Shown in pieces: positions 1-6,989 of a DNA stretch of 7,380 nucleotides. Source of the stretch: an uncultured Bacteroidales bacterium. GTDB lineage: Bacteria; Bacteroidota; Bacteroidia; Bacteroidales; Bacteroidaceae. The stretch covers positions 1 through 7,380 of the forward strand of contig CAMAMZ010000103.1 in NCBI GenBank assembly GCA_945837185.1. The letters are read 5' to 3'. The translations under genes were made by a program, and so were the position numbers. Each line of letters opens with the position of its first letter. Position 1 is the first letter of the stretch. The notes beneath the pieces were generated by a model. That model ran no database searches, was not told the origin of the DNA, and was given only the letters and a program-made list of their open reading frames with translations.

Positions 1-2
1 GT

Positions 3-476
3 TTAATAAGCCAATTGTGCCTCGGTTATGCAGGAAAGTACTTCTTGAAGATACTTGCGGGCTTCCCAACGTGCCATAGGAAGGTCGTGCAACAAATAAT
101 TGCCACAGTCTTCCGGTGCCGCACCCGGTATGTCGCCCTCAAATTCTGCTATAAAACGGAAGGTATCTTGCATGAGTGTAACGATGTCGCGACTCTCCAA
201 ATGGCCCCGTAGCAACAGATAGCAACCAGTAAGGCAACCCATTGGGCCCCAATAGATGATACGGTCGCGCCATGTAGGGTCGTTGCGCAAGTAGGTAGCC
301 GCTAAGTGTTCAATGGTGTGAAGGGCACCCGGATGGAGTGCAGGTTCGCGATTCGGTTCCTTCATACGGATGTCGAAGGTTGTGATGCACGCATCACCCA
401 CTTCATCCCGACGACTTACATAAATGCCCCGTAAGAGTTTATTGTGATCGATAGTAAAACTGGGTATCTTTTCCAT
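3..476 (-). CDS. luxS: S-ribosylhomocysteine lyase (autoinducer-2 synthase) LuxS
   Basis: This is a cytosolic metalloenzyme that cleaves S-ribosylhomocysteine to homocysteine and 4,5-dihydroxy-2,3-pentanedione, which cyclises to autoinducer-2. The 157-residue protein has the usual LuxS length and is complete, with its TAA stop at the window's left edge. Visible signatures are the zinc/iron-binding HTIEH motif (His53, Glu56, His57), the third metal ligand Cys124 in a PEDCGNY context, and the catalytic Cys81 in GPMGCLTG. Ser6, His11 and Arg37 match the other conserved active-site positions of the family, whose active sites form at a homodimer interface. Most LuxS proteins that I recall read GCRTG, while this one has Leu82 after the catalytic cysteine. 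It lies 90 bp downstream of mtnN on the same strand, and mtnN makes its substrate. The gene may be read from the mtnN promoter, with a possible weak promoter of its own. The family assignment is very secure. Confidence 0.97.
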   Translation of the reverse strand: MEKIPSFTIDHNKLLRGIYVSRRDEVGDACITTFDIRMKEPNREPALHPGALHTIEHLAATYLRNDPTWRDRIIYWGPMGCLTGCYLLLRGHLESRDIVTLMQDTFRFIAEFEGDIPGAAPEDCGNYLLHDLPMARWEARKYLQEVLSCITEAQLAY

Positions 477-505
477 TGTTTCTGTTCTTTTTGTGAAGAA
501 GTGAG

Positions 506-532
506 ACGGAGAACCCTTATGGTTGCTCCCGT
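506..532. repeat. Imperfect inverted repeat in the mtnN-luxS gap
   Basis: Arms at 506-515 and 521-532 can pair around a five-base loop, with a bulged G and a bulged C in the longer arm. Read on the minus strand, it would form a hairpin in the leader of luxS about 30 bases before the start codon. The run of T residues on that strand lies before the hairpin, not after it, so it does not look like an intrinsic terminator. It could be a weak regulatory or processing structure, or chance. Confidence 0.3.
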
Positions 533-551
533 ATAAAAAATCAATAATCTG

Positions 552-581
552 TAAACCTATAAAATGTTATAAATCCGACAA
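552..581 (-). promoter_or_regulatory. Possible weak promoter for luxS
   Basis: On the minus strand a TTG (579-581) is followed after 19 bases by TAGGTTTA (552-559). This differs from the Bacteroidetes -7 consensus TAnnTTTG only in its last base. The -33 part lies inside the end of mtnN. Spacing and direction suit luxS, but the match is imperfect and AT-rich sequence gives such matches by chance. Co-transcription from mtnN remains the simpler explanation. Confidence 0.25.
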
Positions 582-1250
582 GAGTTGGCGGACCACTTGG
601 AATGACGTGTCGGCCAAACGTTCCCAAAAGTCATAGTACTGTGCTGCTTTATGGTCGCTCAACGGAATGTCGCTGATGAGGCGCAAGGAAGCAAAGGGTA
701 TTTGGAAATCATGACATACGTGTGCGATGGCACAACTCTCCATGTCTACGGCCATTGCCTCAGGGAAATGTGAAAGAATTTCCCGCATCTTGTCGGCCGA
801 GTCAACAAACCAATCACCGGTAACTATTAGTCCGGGGCGAAGCGTTGCCGCTGTTTCCACCTTCATAAGCGTATCGAGTAGGAGAGGAGAAGCCTCATAC
901 CGAGCAGGTTGTCCTAAAAGTTGACCGTAGGCACACTCGCTGCCACAGTACACATCATGGTATACAAAGGAAGTGCCCACTACCATCTCACCCACATGAA
1001 GGGAAATGTCGGCTCCTCCTGCCACACCCGTAGAAAGGACGACATCTGGTTGGCAATGGGTGATGAGTTGGGTGGTGCCCATAGCCGCATTCACTTTGCC
1101 AATGCCACATTGTTGCAGCACAACGTCATGTTTGCCGATTCTTCCGGTGAGCAATGGTTTACCATTAATGTTTACGGTGTGGCCGTCTTGCAATAAAGCT
1201 GTGAGTTGTGCAAGCTCCTTCTCCATGGCCACGATGATGCCTATTTTCAT
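567..1250 (-). CDS. mtnN: 5'-methylthioadenosine/S-adenosylhomocysteine nucleosidase
   Basis: This cytosolic enzyme hydrolyses S-adenosylhomocysteine to adenine and S-ribosylhomocysteine, and also cleaves methylthioadenosine (and 5'-deoxyadenosine in characterised homologues). It relieves product inhibition of methyltransferases. The 227-residue protein has the single nucleoside-phosphorylase-like (PNP/UDP) fold of the Pfs family. Residues 1-13 match the family start, with Glu12 aligning with the catalytic glutamate of E. coli MtnN. STGVAGG (about 74-80) is the glycine-rich binding loop. VDMESCAIAHVC carries Glu171 at the ribose-binding/catalytic position, and Asp194 in LISDIP matches the catalytic aspartate. 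The ATG at 1248-1250 gives the canonical MKIGII start with an A-rich leader. luxS follows 90 bp downstream on the same strand and uses the product of this enzyme, so the pair forms a compact detoxification and AI-2 unit. The gene is divergent from the YfhO gene. Confidence 0.96.
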   Translation of the reverse strand: MKIGIIVAMEKELAQLTALLQDGHTVNINGKPLLTGRIGKHDVVLQQCGIGKVNAAMGTTQLITHCQPDVVLSTGVAGGADISLHVGEMVVGTSFVYHDVYCGSECAYGQLLGQPARYEASPLLLDTLMKVETAATLRPGLIVTGDWFVDSADKMREILSHFPEAMAVDMESCAIAHVCHDFQIPFASLRLISDIPLSDHKAAQYYDFWERLADTSFQVVRQLLSDL

Positions 1251-1283
1251 TGCTTTTATAATATGTTGCGTGATTTAATGATG

Positions 1284-1291
1284 CAAATTTA
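1284..1291 (-). promoter_or_regulatory. Putative -7 element for mtnN
   Basis: The minus strand reads TAAATTTG, an exact match to the Bacteroidetes -7 consensus TAnnTTTG, 33 bases before the mtnN start codon. I see no convincing TTTG at the expected -33 distance: the nearest is only about 12 bases upstream. The element is therefore plausible but incomplete. It would give a short leader of roughly 25 bases. Confidence 0.45.
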
Positions 1292-1343
1292 CAAAAAAAC
1301 TCTCAAAACCGCGATAGGAAAAATACAGAAAAACAGAGGATTG

Positions 1344-1375
1344 TTTGACAGAAAGAAATAAAAGCACTATCTTTG
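1344..1375 (+). promoter_or_regulatory. Bacteroidetes-type promoter for the yfhO-fkp operon
   Basis: TTTG at 1344-1347 and TATCTTTG at 1368-1375 are separated by 20 bases, a full match to the primary sigma (RpoD/SigABfr) promoter pattern of Bacteroidetes (TTTG, 19-21 bp, TAnnTTTG). Transcription should begin near 1382, leaving a leader of only about 15-20 bases before the ATG at 1399. The site also settles the start of the downstream gene, because an in-frame TTG at 1345 falls inside the -33 element and so cannot be in the transcript. Confidence 0.75.
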
Positions 1376-1398
1376 TAGCTGTATTTTGCAATCAAATA

Positions 1399-3882
1399 AT
1401 GGAAACTTTGAAAAAATATGGGCTCGATATAGCAGCCCTTTTGCTGTTCGTAGTAATTTCTTTTGCTTACTTCATGCCAGCCGATATAGAAGGAAGGATT
1501 CTCTATCGGCATGACGCATCGGCCGGTAGAGGAGCCGGACAAGAACAGAGTCTGTATCATGCCCGCACCGGTGAGGTGTCGAGATGGACCAATGCCACCT
1601 TTGGTGGAATGCCCACCTACCAGACAGCACCCTCCTATACCAGTTCGAATGGACTGTCGAAAGTGATGGACGCATATCATCTGTGGCTGCCCGACAATGT
1701 GTGGTATGTCTTTGCCTATTTGTTGGGCTTCTATATCCTCCTGCGTGCTTTCGATTTCCGCAAAGAACTGGCTGTGCTCGGTTCTATCATATGGGCCTTC
1801 TCTTCCTACTTCTTCATCATCATCGCCGCCGGACATATCTGGAAGGTGATGGCACTGGCCTATCTCCCTCCGATGATAGCGGGTATCGTGATGGCCTATC
1901 GAGGCAAGTATCTCGGTGGATTGATTCTGACAGCTGTATTCACAGCGTTTGAAATCAAGGCCAACCACGTGCAGATGACCTACTATTACCTCTTCCTGAT
2001 TTTGTTCATGGTGATCGCCTTTGCTGTGGAAGCTGTACGCAACAAAACGCTGCCCCAATTCTTCAAGGCCAGTGCAGCCTGTTTGGTAGGTGCTTTGTTG
2101 GGTGTGTGCATCAACCTGAGCAACCTATATCATACTTGGCAATATGGTCAGGAGAGCATGCGAGGAAAGAGCGAATTGGTCAAGAAGAATACCGCCAATC
2201 AAACCAACAGCGGACTGGACAGGGATTATATCACCCAATGGAGCTACGGCATTGATGAAACATGGACGTTCCTGGTGCCCAATGCCAAAGGTGGCGCTTC
2301 TGTGCCTTTGGCCGCCAGCAAGACCGCTATGGAAAAGGCTAATGCGGAGTTCTATCCCGTCTATCAGCAGATGGGGCAATATTGGGGTAACCAGCCTGGC
2401 ACAAGCGGTCCGGTATATGTGGGAGCCTTCGTGCTGATGCTGTTCTTCTTGGGATGTTTTATTGTGAAAGGGCCTATGAAGTGGGCTTTGATAGCAGCTA
2501 CAGTACTCTCTATTCTCCTCTCATGGGGTCGCAACTTCATGCCTTTTACCGATTTCTTCCTCGATTACGTACCTTTGTATGCAAAGTTCCGTACAGTGGC
2601 TTCCATCTTGGTAGTGGCAGAGTTTACCATTCCCTTATTGGCTATGATGGCTTTGAAACGTGTGGTGGAAGAACCTGAGTTGTTGAAGAAGCAGATGAAA
2701 TGGCTGGTTGTGAGCTTCGTACTGACAGGTGGTATGGCCCTGCTGTTCGCCTTAATGCCCTCTGTGTTCTTCTCTTCTTTTGTTTCTTCAGCTGAGGTTG
2801 CCGCTATCCAGCAGATTCCGGCAGAGTATCAGGCACCCCTGTTGGCCAACCTTACGGAAATGCGGCAGGCTGTGTTTACGGCCGACTGCTGGAGGTCGTT
2901 CTGGATTATCGTGGCTGGAACCCTCTTCCTCCTTCTCTTCCTCATGGGTAAATGGAGTGCCCGATGGATGATTGGCGCCCTGACTATCCTCTGTTTGGGT
3001 GATATGTGGGCTGTGAACAAACGCTATCTCAACGACGAGATGTTTGTAGAGAAGAGTGTGCGCGATACACCGCAACCGATGACGGCTACCGACCGGCAGA
3101 TTCTGGAAGACAAGAGTTTGGACTATCGCGTGCTCAACCTCGCTTCCAATACCTTCAACGAAAACGAAACATCCTACTATCATAAGAGTATTGGTGGCTA
3201 TCATGCTGCTAAGCTGCGCAGGTATCAAGAGATGATAGAGGCGTATATCCAGCCGCAGATGTCGGCCATCCTGCCTGCCATCAGTGAGGCATCCGGTGAT
3301 ATGACCAAGGTGAATGGCGATTCTATCTATCCTGTGCTCAACATGCTCAATGCCAAATATTTCATCCTGCCGTTGCAGGGCGGACAGACCGTACCCTTAC
3401 GCAACCCGTATGTATATGGCAACGCATGGTTCGTTGACCGCATCCGCTATGTAAACAATGCCAATGAGGAACTGGATGCTGTGGGACAACTCGATTTGAG
3501 ACATGAAGCCGTAGCCGATGCGCGATTCCGTGAAATATTAGGTGAGGCTGCCGAGCAACAAGGGCAGTCGGTTGTGAAGATAACAGCCTATGAGCCCAAT
3601 TGCCTCAGCTATGATGTGCAGAGCGACAAAGGCGGTGTGCTCGTCTTCTCAGAAGTGTTCTATCCCGGTTGGACCGCCACGGTGGATGGCCAGCCGACAG
3701 AAGTGGGACGCGTAAACTATATCCTCCGAGCCATACAGATTGCTCCTGGTAAGCATAAGGTGGAACTCAGCTTCTTCCCCAAGACTGTGCAAACCACAGA
3801 AACGATAGCCTATGTTGCTTATGTCTTGTTGGCATTACTGATTTGTGTTGTATTGTTCATCCGCTATAAAAATAAAAAATGA
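1399..3882 (+). CDS. YfhO family integral membrane protein (GT-C-like)
   Basis: This is an 827-residue inner-membrane protein of the YfhO family. I read about 13-14 hydrophobic segments: near residues 8-26, ten to twelve more between about 102 and 538, and a last one at 803-822 followed by a basic tail. The first external loop starts with PADIEGR (27-33), the place where GT-C glycosyltransferases carry acidic catalytic residues. The large extracytoplasmic part (about 540-800) has the recognisable IGGYHAAKLRRYQ (598-610) and FYPGW (754-758) signatures of the family. B. subtilis YfhO takes part in glycosylation of lipoteichoic acid; the role in Bacteroidetes is not established. I start at ATG 1399 because the longer in-frame TTG at 1345 sits in the promoter. 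The stop overlaps the fkp start as ATGA, which indicates an operon and perhaps a link to fucose-containing glycans (inference). Confidence 0.88.
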   Translation: METLKKYGLDIAALLLFVVISFAYFMPADIEGRILYRHDASAGRGAGQEQSLYHARTGEVSRWTNATFGGMPTYQTAPSYTSSNGLSKVMDAYHLWLPDNVWYVFAYLLGFYILLRAFDFRKELAVLGSIIWAFSSYFFIIIAAGHIWKVMALAYLPPMIAGIVMAYRGKYLGGLILTAVFTAFEIKANHVQMTYYYLFLILFMVIAFAVEAVRNKTLPQFFKASAACLVGALLGVCINLSNLYHTWQYGQESMRGKSELVKKNTANQTNSGLDRDYITQWSYGIDETWTFLVPNAKGGASVPLAASKTAMEKANAEFYPVYQQMGQYWGNQPGTSGPVYVGAFVLMLFFLGCFIVKGPMKWALIAATVLSILLSWGRNFMPFTDFFLDYVPLYAKFRTVASILVVAEFTIPLLAMMALKRVVEEPELLKKQMKWLVVSFVLTGGMALLFALMPSVFFSSFVSSAEVAAIQQIPAEYQAPLLANLTEMRQAVFTADCWRSFWIIVAGTLFLLLFLMGKWSARWMIGALTILCLGDMWAVNKRYLNDEMFVEKSVRDTPQPMTATDRQILEDKSLDYRVLNLASNTFNENETSYYHKSIGGYHAAKLRRYQEMIEAYIQPQMSAILPAISEASGDMTKVNGDSIYPVLNMLNAKYFILPLQGGQTVPLRNPYVYGNAWFVDRIRYVNNANEELDAVGQLDLRHEAVADARFREILGEAAEQQGQSVVKITAYEPNCLSYDVQSDKGGVLVFSEVFYPGWTATVDGQPTEVGRVNYILRAIQIAPGKHKVELSFFPKTVQTTETIAYVAYVLLALLICVVLFIRYKNKK

Positions 3883-6719
3883 AAAAACTATTGTCGTTGC
3901 CGCCTAATCTGGTGAGCTGTTTCCATAAAGTAACAGGCCTCTCACCCGAGGAATGGTATTGCACCAACGACCCTGTAGGTCGCAAGTTGGGTTCTGGAGG
4001 AGGTACCGCATGGCTATTGCGGTCGTGTTATGAGGCTGAGAATCAAGGTGAGGATTTCGATACATGGTTAGCAGCAGACCGCCGTTTGCTGCTCCATGCC
4101 GGCGGACAGAGTCGTCGCTTGCCTGCTTATGCTCCTTCAGGAAAGGTGCTCACACCGATTCCCGTGTTCCGTTGGGAGCGTGGACAGTCGTTGTCGCAGG
4201 ATTTGCTGTCACTGCAAGTCCCTCTTTACCAGCGTATCATGGATCAGGCACCCGCTTCTTTGCGTACGATGGTGGTGAGTGGTGACGTTTATATTCGTGC
4301 AACAGAAGCTTTGCAACCCATTCCCGATGTCGATGTGGTGTGCTACGGATTATGGCTTGGACCAGAGATAGCCAAGGATCACGGTGTGTTTGTTTCGTCT
4401 CATCAATCGCCGGAAGAATTGAAGTGTATGTTGCAAAAACCCTCCATGCAAACGTTGGGGCAGTTGCAAAAAGAACATTTCTATCTCACCGACATCGGTA
4501 TATGGCTGTTCTCCGACCATGCTGTCAAGGTGTTGATGAAGCGTGCCATGAAAGATGGGGAGGTTATCAACTACGATATGTATGGTGAGTTCGGTTGCTG
4601 TCTGGGCACTGACCCTGTCATGGCCGACGAGGAGGTGAATACGCTGCGTGTGGCTATTTTGCCCTTGCCTGGTGGCGAGTTTTATCATTTTGGTACCTCG
4701 CACGAGATAGTGTCGTCTACTTTGGCCATTCAGAACCTGGTCAACGACCAGCGTGAAATCATGCACCACTCGCTTAAGCCCCATCCCTCTATGTTCTTGC
4801 AAAATTCGCAGGTAGCGGTAAAGATTCGTGAGGATAACCAGCAGCTTTGGGTGGAAAATAGTTGTGTGGGAGCGCAATGGCAGTTGGCCAACCATCATAT
4901 CATAACGGGTGTGCCCACAAACGACTGGAGTGTGCATCTGACAAGTGGCCAGTGTGTGGACATTGTGCCGATAGGTGAGAATGGCTATGTGGTGCGCCCC
5001 TATGGCTTTAACGATATGTTCCGTGGTCCCATAGCCGATACTTCCGTCTGCTATTTGGGGCAGCCTTTCGTAGAGTGGGCTCAACAGCATGGCATAGAAT
5101 GGCAAAGTCTGGAGGGAAAAGAAGACTTGCAAGCCACACGTCTCTTCCCCGTGTGTGAGCATGTAGATGAGATGGGCGTGGTGCTGCGTTGGATGTTGGG
5201 CGAAACCCAACTGGAAGAAGGCAGGTTGTTATGGGAGCGTGCCCCCAAACTGAGTGCCGATGAGATTTCCGCACAAGCCAACTTGGTGCGCCTCACACAG
5301 CAAAGGGCCTTGTTTAGAGCAGCCAACTGGCGTTTGTTGGCAGACAACTATTCCCATAGCGTGTTCTATCAGATAGACCTGGACGATGCTGCCCACGAGT
5401 TTGTGAACCATCAGATTCCTTTGCCCAAACCCCTGCCAGAGCATGTACCCTTGCTTACCCGGATCCACGATGCCATGTTCCGCAGCGAAGTGGAACAGTT
5501 GGCAGGGCGAGATGGCAGCGCCTATGAAGAGCGGGCTTTTAGCTTGTTGCGTCAAGGAATCAGCGATTCTGCCGTTGTTGATTTGCAGTCACCCAGCCTG
5601 TCGGTATATAGCGACCAGATTGTGTGGGGACGAAGTCCTGTGCGCATCGATATAGCCGGTGGTTGGACCGATACACCTCCTTTCAGTCTGATGGAAGGTG
5701 GCAATGTAATCAATTTCGCCATAGAACTCAATGGGCAACCTCCTTTGCAAACGTTTGTCAAACCCTGTAAGGAGCATCATATTATCTTGCGCAGTATCGA
5801 CTTAGGTGCTTCTGAAGTCATCCATACCTATGAGGAATTGGCCGATTTCCATCATGTAGGCAGTCCGTTCTCTATTCCTAAGGCAGCACTTGCTTTGGCG
5901 GGCTTCCTTCCTCGTTTCTCTGCCCGTCATTATGCGTCATTGCAAGCGCAGTTGCAAGCCTTTGGCTCCGGTATAGAGGTTACCTTGCTCTCGGCCATAC
6001 CGGCAGGTTCCGGCTTGGGCACCAGTAGTTTGTTGGCATCAACGGTATTGGGGGCTCTCAATGATTTCTGTGGCTTGTCGTGGGACAAACGCGAGATAGG
6101 CAACCGTACATTGATTCTTGAGCAGTTGCTCACCACCGGTGGTGGTTGGCAAGACCAGTTTGGCGGGTTATTGCCCGGTGTGAAACTGCTGCAAACAGCT
6201 AAAGGCTTTGCGCAGAATCCTGTAGTACGGTGGTTACCTTCCTCGCTCTTCACCCATCCCGAATACCGCGATTGCCACCTATTATATTATACAGGTATAA
6301 CGCGCACGGCAAAGACTATCTTGGCCGAGATTGTGCGGAAGATGTTCTTGAACCAACACGAGGAACTGGCACTGCTACGCGAAATGAAACGCCACACCAT
6401 GGAGATGTTCGAGGCCATCCAGCGTGCCCGCTTCACCGAGATGGGACAGTTGGTGCGTCGCACATGGCAGCATAACCAATTGCTCGACAGCGGTACCAAT
6501 CCTCCCGAGGTGCAGCAGCTCACGGCACTTATCGATGATTTGTGTCTGGGCTATAAGTTACCGGGTGCGGGTGGAGGAGGCTATTTGTATATGATAGCCA
6601 AAGACCCGGAGGCTGCCCACCGCATCCGTCATATTCTCGATACCCATCGTCGTCATCCCAACGCACGTTTTGTGGATATGACACTTAGTGAAAGTGGCTT
6701 ACAGATTAGCAGGAGTTGA
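3879..6719 (+). CDS. fkp: Bifunctional L-fucokinase/fucose-1-phosphate guanylyltransferase
   Basis: This cytosolic fusion enzyme makes GDP-L-fucose by salvage: L-fucose plus ATP gives fucose-1-phosphate, then GTP gives GDP-fucose. In B. fragilis, Fkp lets the cell put host-derived fucose on capsules and glycoproteins. The 946 residues compare with 949 for B. fragilis Fkp and look collinear with it. The N-terminal pyrophosphorylase half has LGSGGGT (37-43) and the nucleotide-binding AGGQSRRLP with conserved Lys89 (about 74-89). The C-terminal GHMP kinase half, from about 580, has WGRSPVRIDIAGGWTDTPP (583-601), the ATP-binding PAGSGLGTSS (708-717), TTGGGWQDQ with Asp759 as a likely active-site acid, and LPGAGGGGYL (894-903). 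No frameshift or lost motif is seen. The ATG at 3879 overlaps the stop of the YfhO gene by four bases, after an A-rich stretch, so translation is probably coupled. A terminator begins within the last codons. Confidence 0.97.
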   Translation: MKKLLSLPPNLVSCFHKVTGLSPEEWYCTNDPVGRKLGSGGGTAWLLRSCYEAENQGEDFDTWLAADRRLLLHAGGQSRRLPAYAPSGKVLTPIPVFRWERGQSLSQDLLSLQVPLYQRIMDQAPASLRTMVVSGDVYIRATEALQPIPDVDVVCYGLWLGPEIAKDHGVFVSSHQSPEELKCMLQKPSMQTLGQLQKEHFYLTDIGIWLFSDHAVKVLMKRAMKDGEVINYDMYGEFGCCLGTDPVMADEEVNTLRVAILPLPGGEFYHFGTSHEIVSSTLAIQNLVNDQREIMHHSLKPHPSMFLQNSQVAVKIREDNQQLWVENSCVGAQWQLANHHIITGVPTNDWSVHLTSGQCVDIVPIGENGYVVRPYGFNDMFRGPIADTSVCYLGQPFVEWAQQHGIEWQSLEGKEDLQATRLFPVCEHVDEMGVVLRWMLGETQLEEGRLLWERAPKLSADEISAQANLVRLTQQRALFRAANWRLLADNYSHSVFYQIDLDDAAHEFVNHQIPLPKPLPEHVPLLTRIHDAMFRSEVEQLAGRDGSAYEERAFSLLRQGISDSAVVDLQSPSLSVYSDQIVWGRSPVRIDIAGGWTDTPPFSLMEGGNVINFAIELNGQPPLQTFVKPCKEHHIILRSIDLGASEVIHTYEELADFHHVGSPFSIPKAALALAGFLPRFSARHYASLQAQLQAFGSGIEVTLLSAIPAGSGLGTSSLLASTVLGALNDFCGLSWDKREIGNRTLILEQLLTTGGGWQDQFGGLLPGVKLLQTAKGFAQNPVVRWLPSSLFTHPEYRDCHLLYYTGITRTAKTILAEIVRKMFLNQHEELALLREMKRHTMEMFEAIQRARFTEMGQLVRRTWQHNQLLDSGTNPPEVQQLTALIDDLCLGYKLPGAGGGGYLYMIAKDPEAAHRIRHILDTHRRHPNARFVDMTLSESGLQISRS

Positions 6720-6739
6720 TACCAACTCCTGTTTTTTTT
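6710..6739 (+). terminator. Intrinsic terminator of the yfhO-fkp operon
   Basis: Arms CAGGAGTTG (6710-6718) and CAACTCCTG (6723-6731) form a perfect nine-base-pair stem with a four-base loop, followed at once by eight T residues (6732-6739). This is a textbook Rho-independent terminator. The left arm includes the last two sense codons and most of the TGA stop of fkp, so a terminating ribosome would cover half of the stem. Confidence 0.9.
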
Positions 6740-6865
6740 GAGGGATATGGAGAGGTTTTTAACGCTTTTGTTGTATGGCGTATTGCAGTAATATGAATAA
6801 TTATCCACTATCAAGATAAAGGCTGTGACGGCTTCACTTTGAAAGGAAATAGTTCTTTTTTTTAC

Positions 6866-6895
6866 GTGTTTTTTACGCATGAAAGAAAAAAACAC
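6866..6895. repeat. AT-rich inverted repeat in the fkp-receptor spacer
   Basis: GTGTTTTTT (6866-6874) can pair with AAAAAACAC (6887-6895) around a 12-base loop. The stem is almost all A-T and lies just after a run of eight T residues (6856-6863). On the minus strand it could act as a weak terminator-like hairpin, but no gene on that strand ends here. It may simply reflect the A/T tracts of this spacer, which otherwise holds only the terminator tail, a promoter and no supported gene. Confidence 0.25.
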
Positions 6896-6912
6896 TGATT
6901 TTCAACTTTTTT

Positions 6913-6944
6913 GTTGCAGGATTCTACGACTTTTGTTAACTTTG
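6913..6944 (+). promoter_or_regulatory. Bacteroidetes-type promoter for the SusC-like gene
   Basis: GTTG at 6913-6916 (the -33 TTG) and TAACTTTG at 6937-6944 (an exact TAnnTTTG) are 20 bases apart, the correct spacing for the Bacteroidetes primary sigma factor. Transcription should start near 6951, giving a leader of about 40 AT-rich bases before the ATG at 6990. The gene therefore seems to have its own promoter, separate from the upstream operon that ends at a strong terminator. Confidence 0.65.
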
Positions 6945-6989
6945 CCCCCGTTTTTATATTCTTTTATTAATAACATAACGTAAAGGCAA

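Noticed and set aside
506..532. Reading the mtnN-luxS hairpin as a terminator between the two genes.
   Set aside because: On the transcribed strand the T-run precedes the stem and no T-tract follows it, and the stem has two bulges.
1303..2058. A 251-codon minus-strand open frame opposite the YfhO gene and the divergent promoter region.
   Set aside because: It covers the intergenic promoters and the antisense of a well-supported membrane protein gene, and shows no known motif or plausible domain.
4350..5210. A long minus-strand open frame (286 codons) inside fkp.
   Set aside because: It is antisense to a clearly real, motif-rich gene. Its translation is rich in His, Thr and Gln, with no recognisable domain, as expected from a coding-strand shadow.
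6747..6791. A 14-codon frame just after the fkp terminator.
   Set aside because: It is too short to judge, has no promoter of its own and lies downstream of a strong terminator. Chance is the simplest explanation.
6879..6983. A 34-codon open frame from ATG 6879 ending six bases before the receptor start, which could pass for a leader peptide.
   Set aside because: It spans the predicted -33 and -7 elements and the likely transcript start near 6951, so it would not be transcribed whole. Its composition matches the AT-rich spacer and it resembles no family I know.
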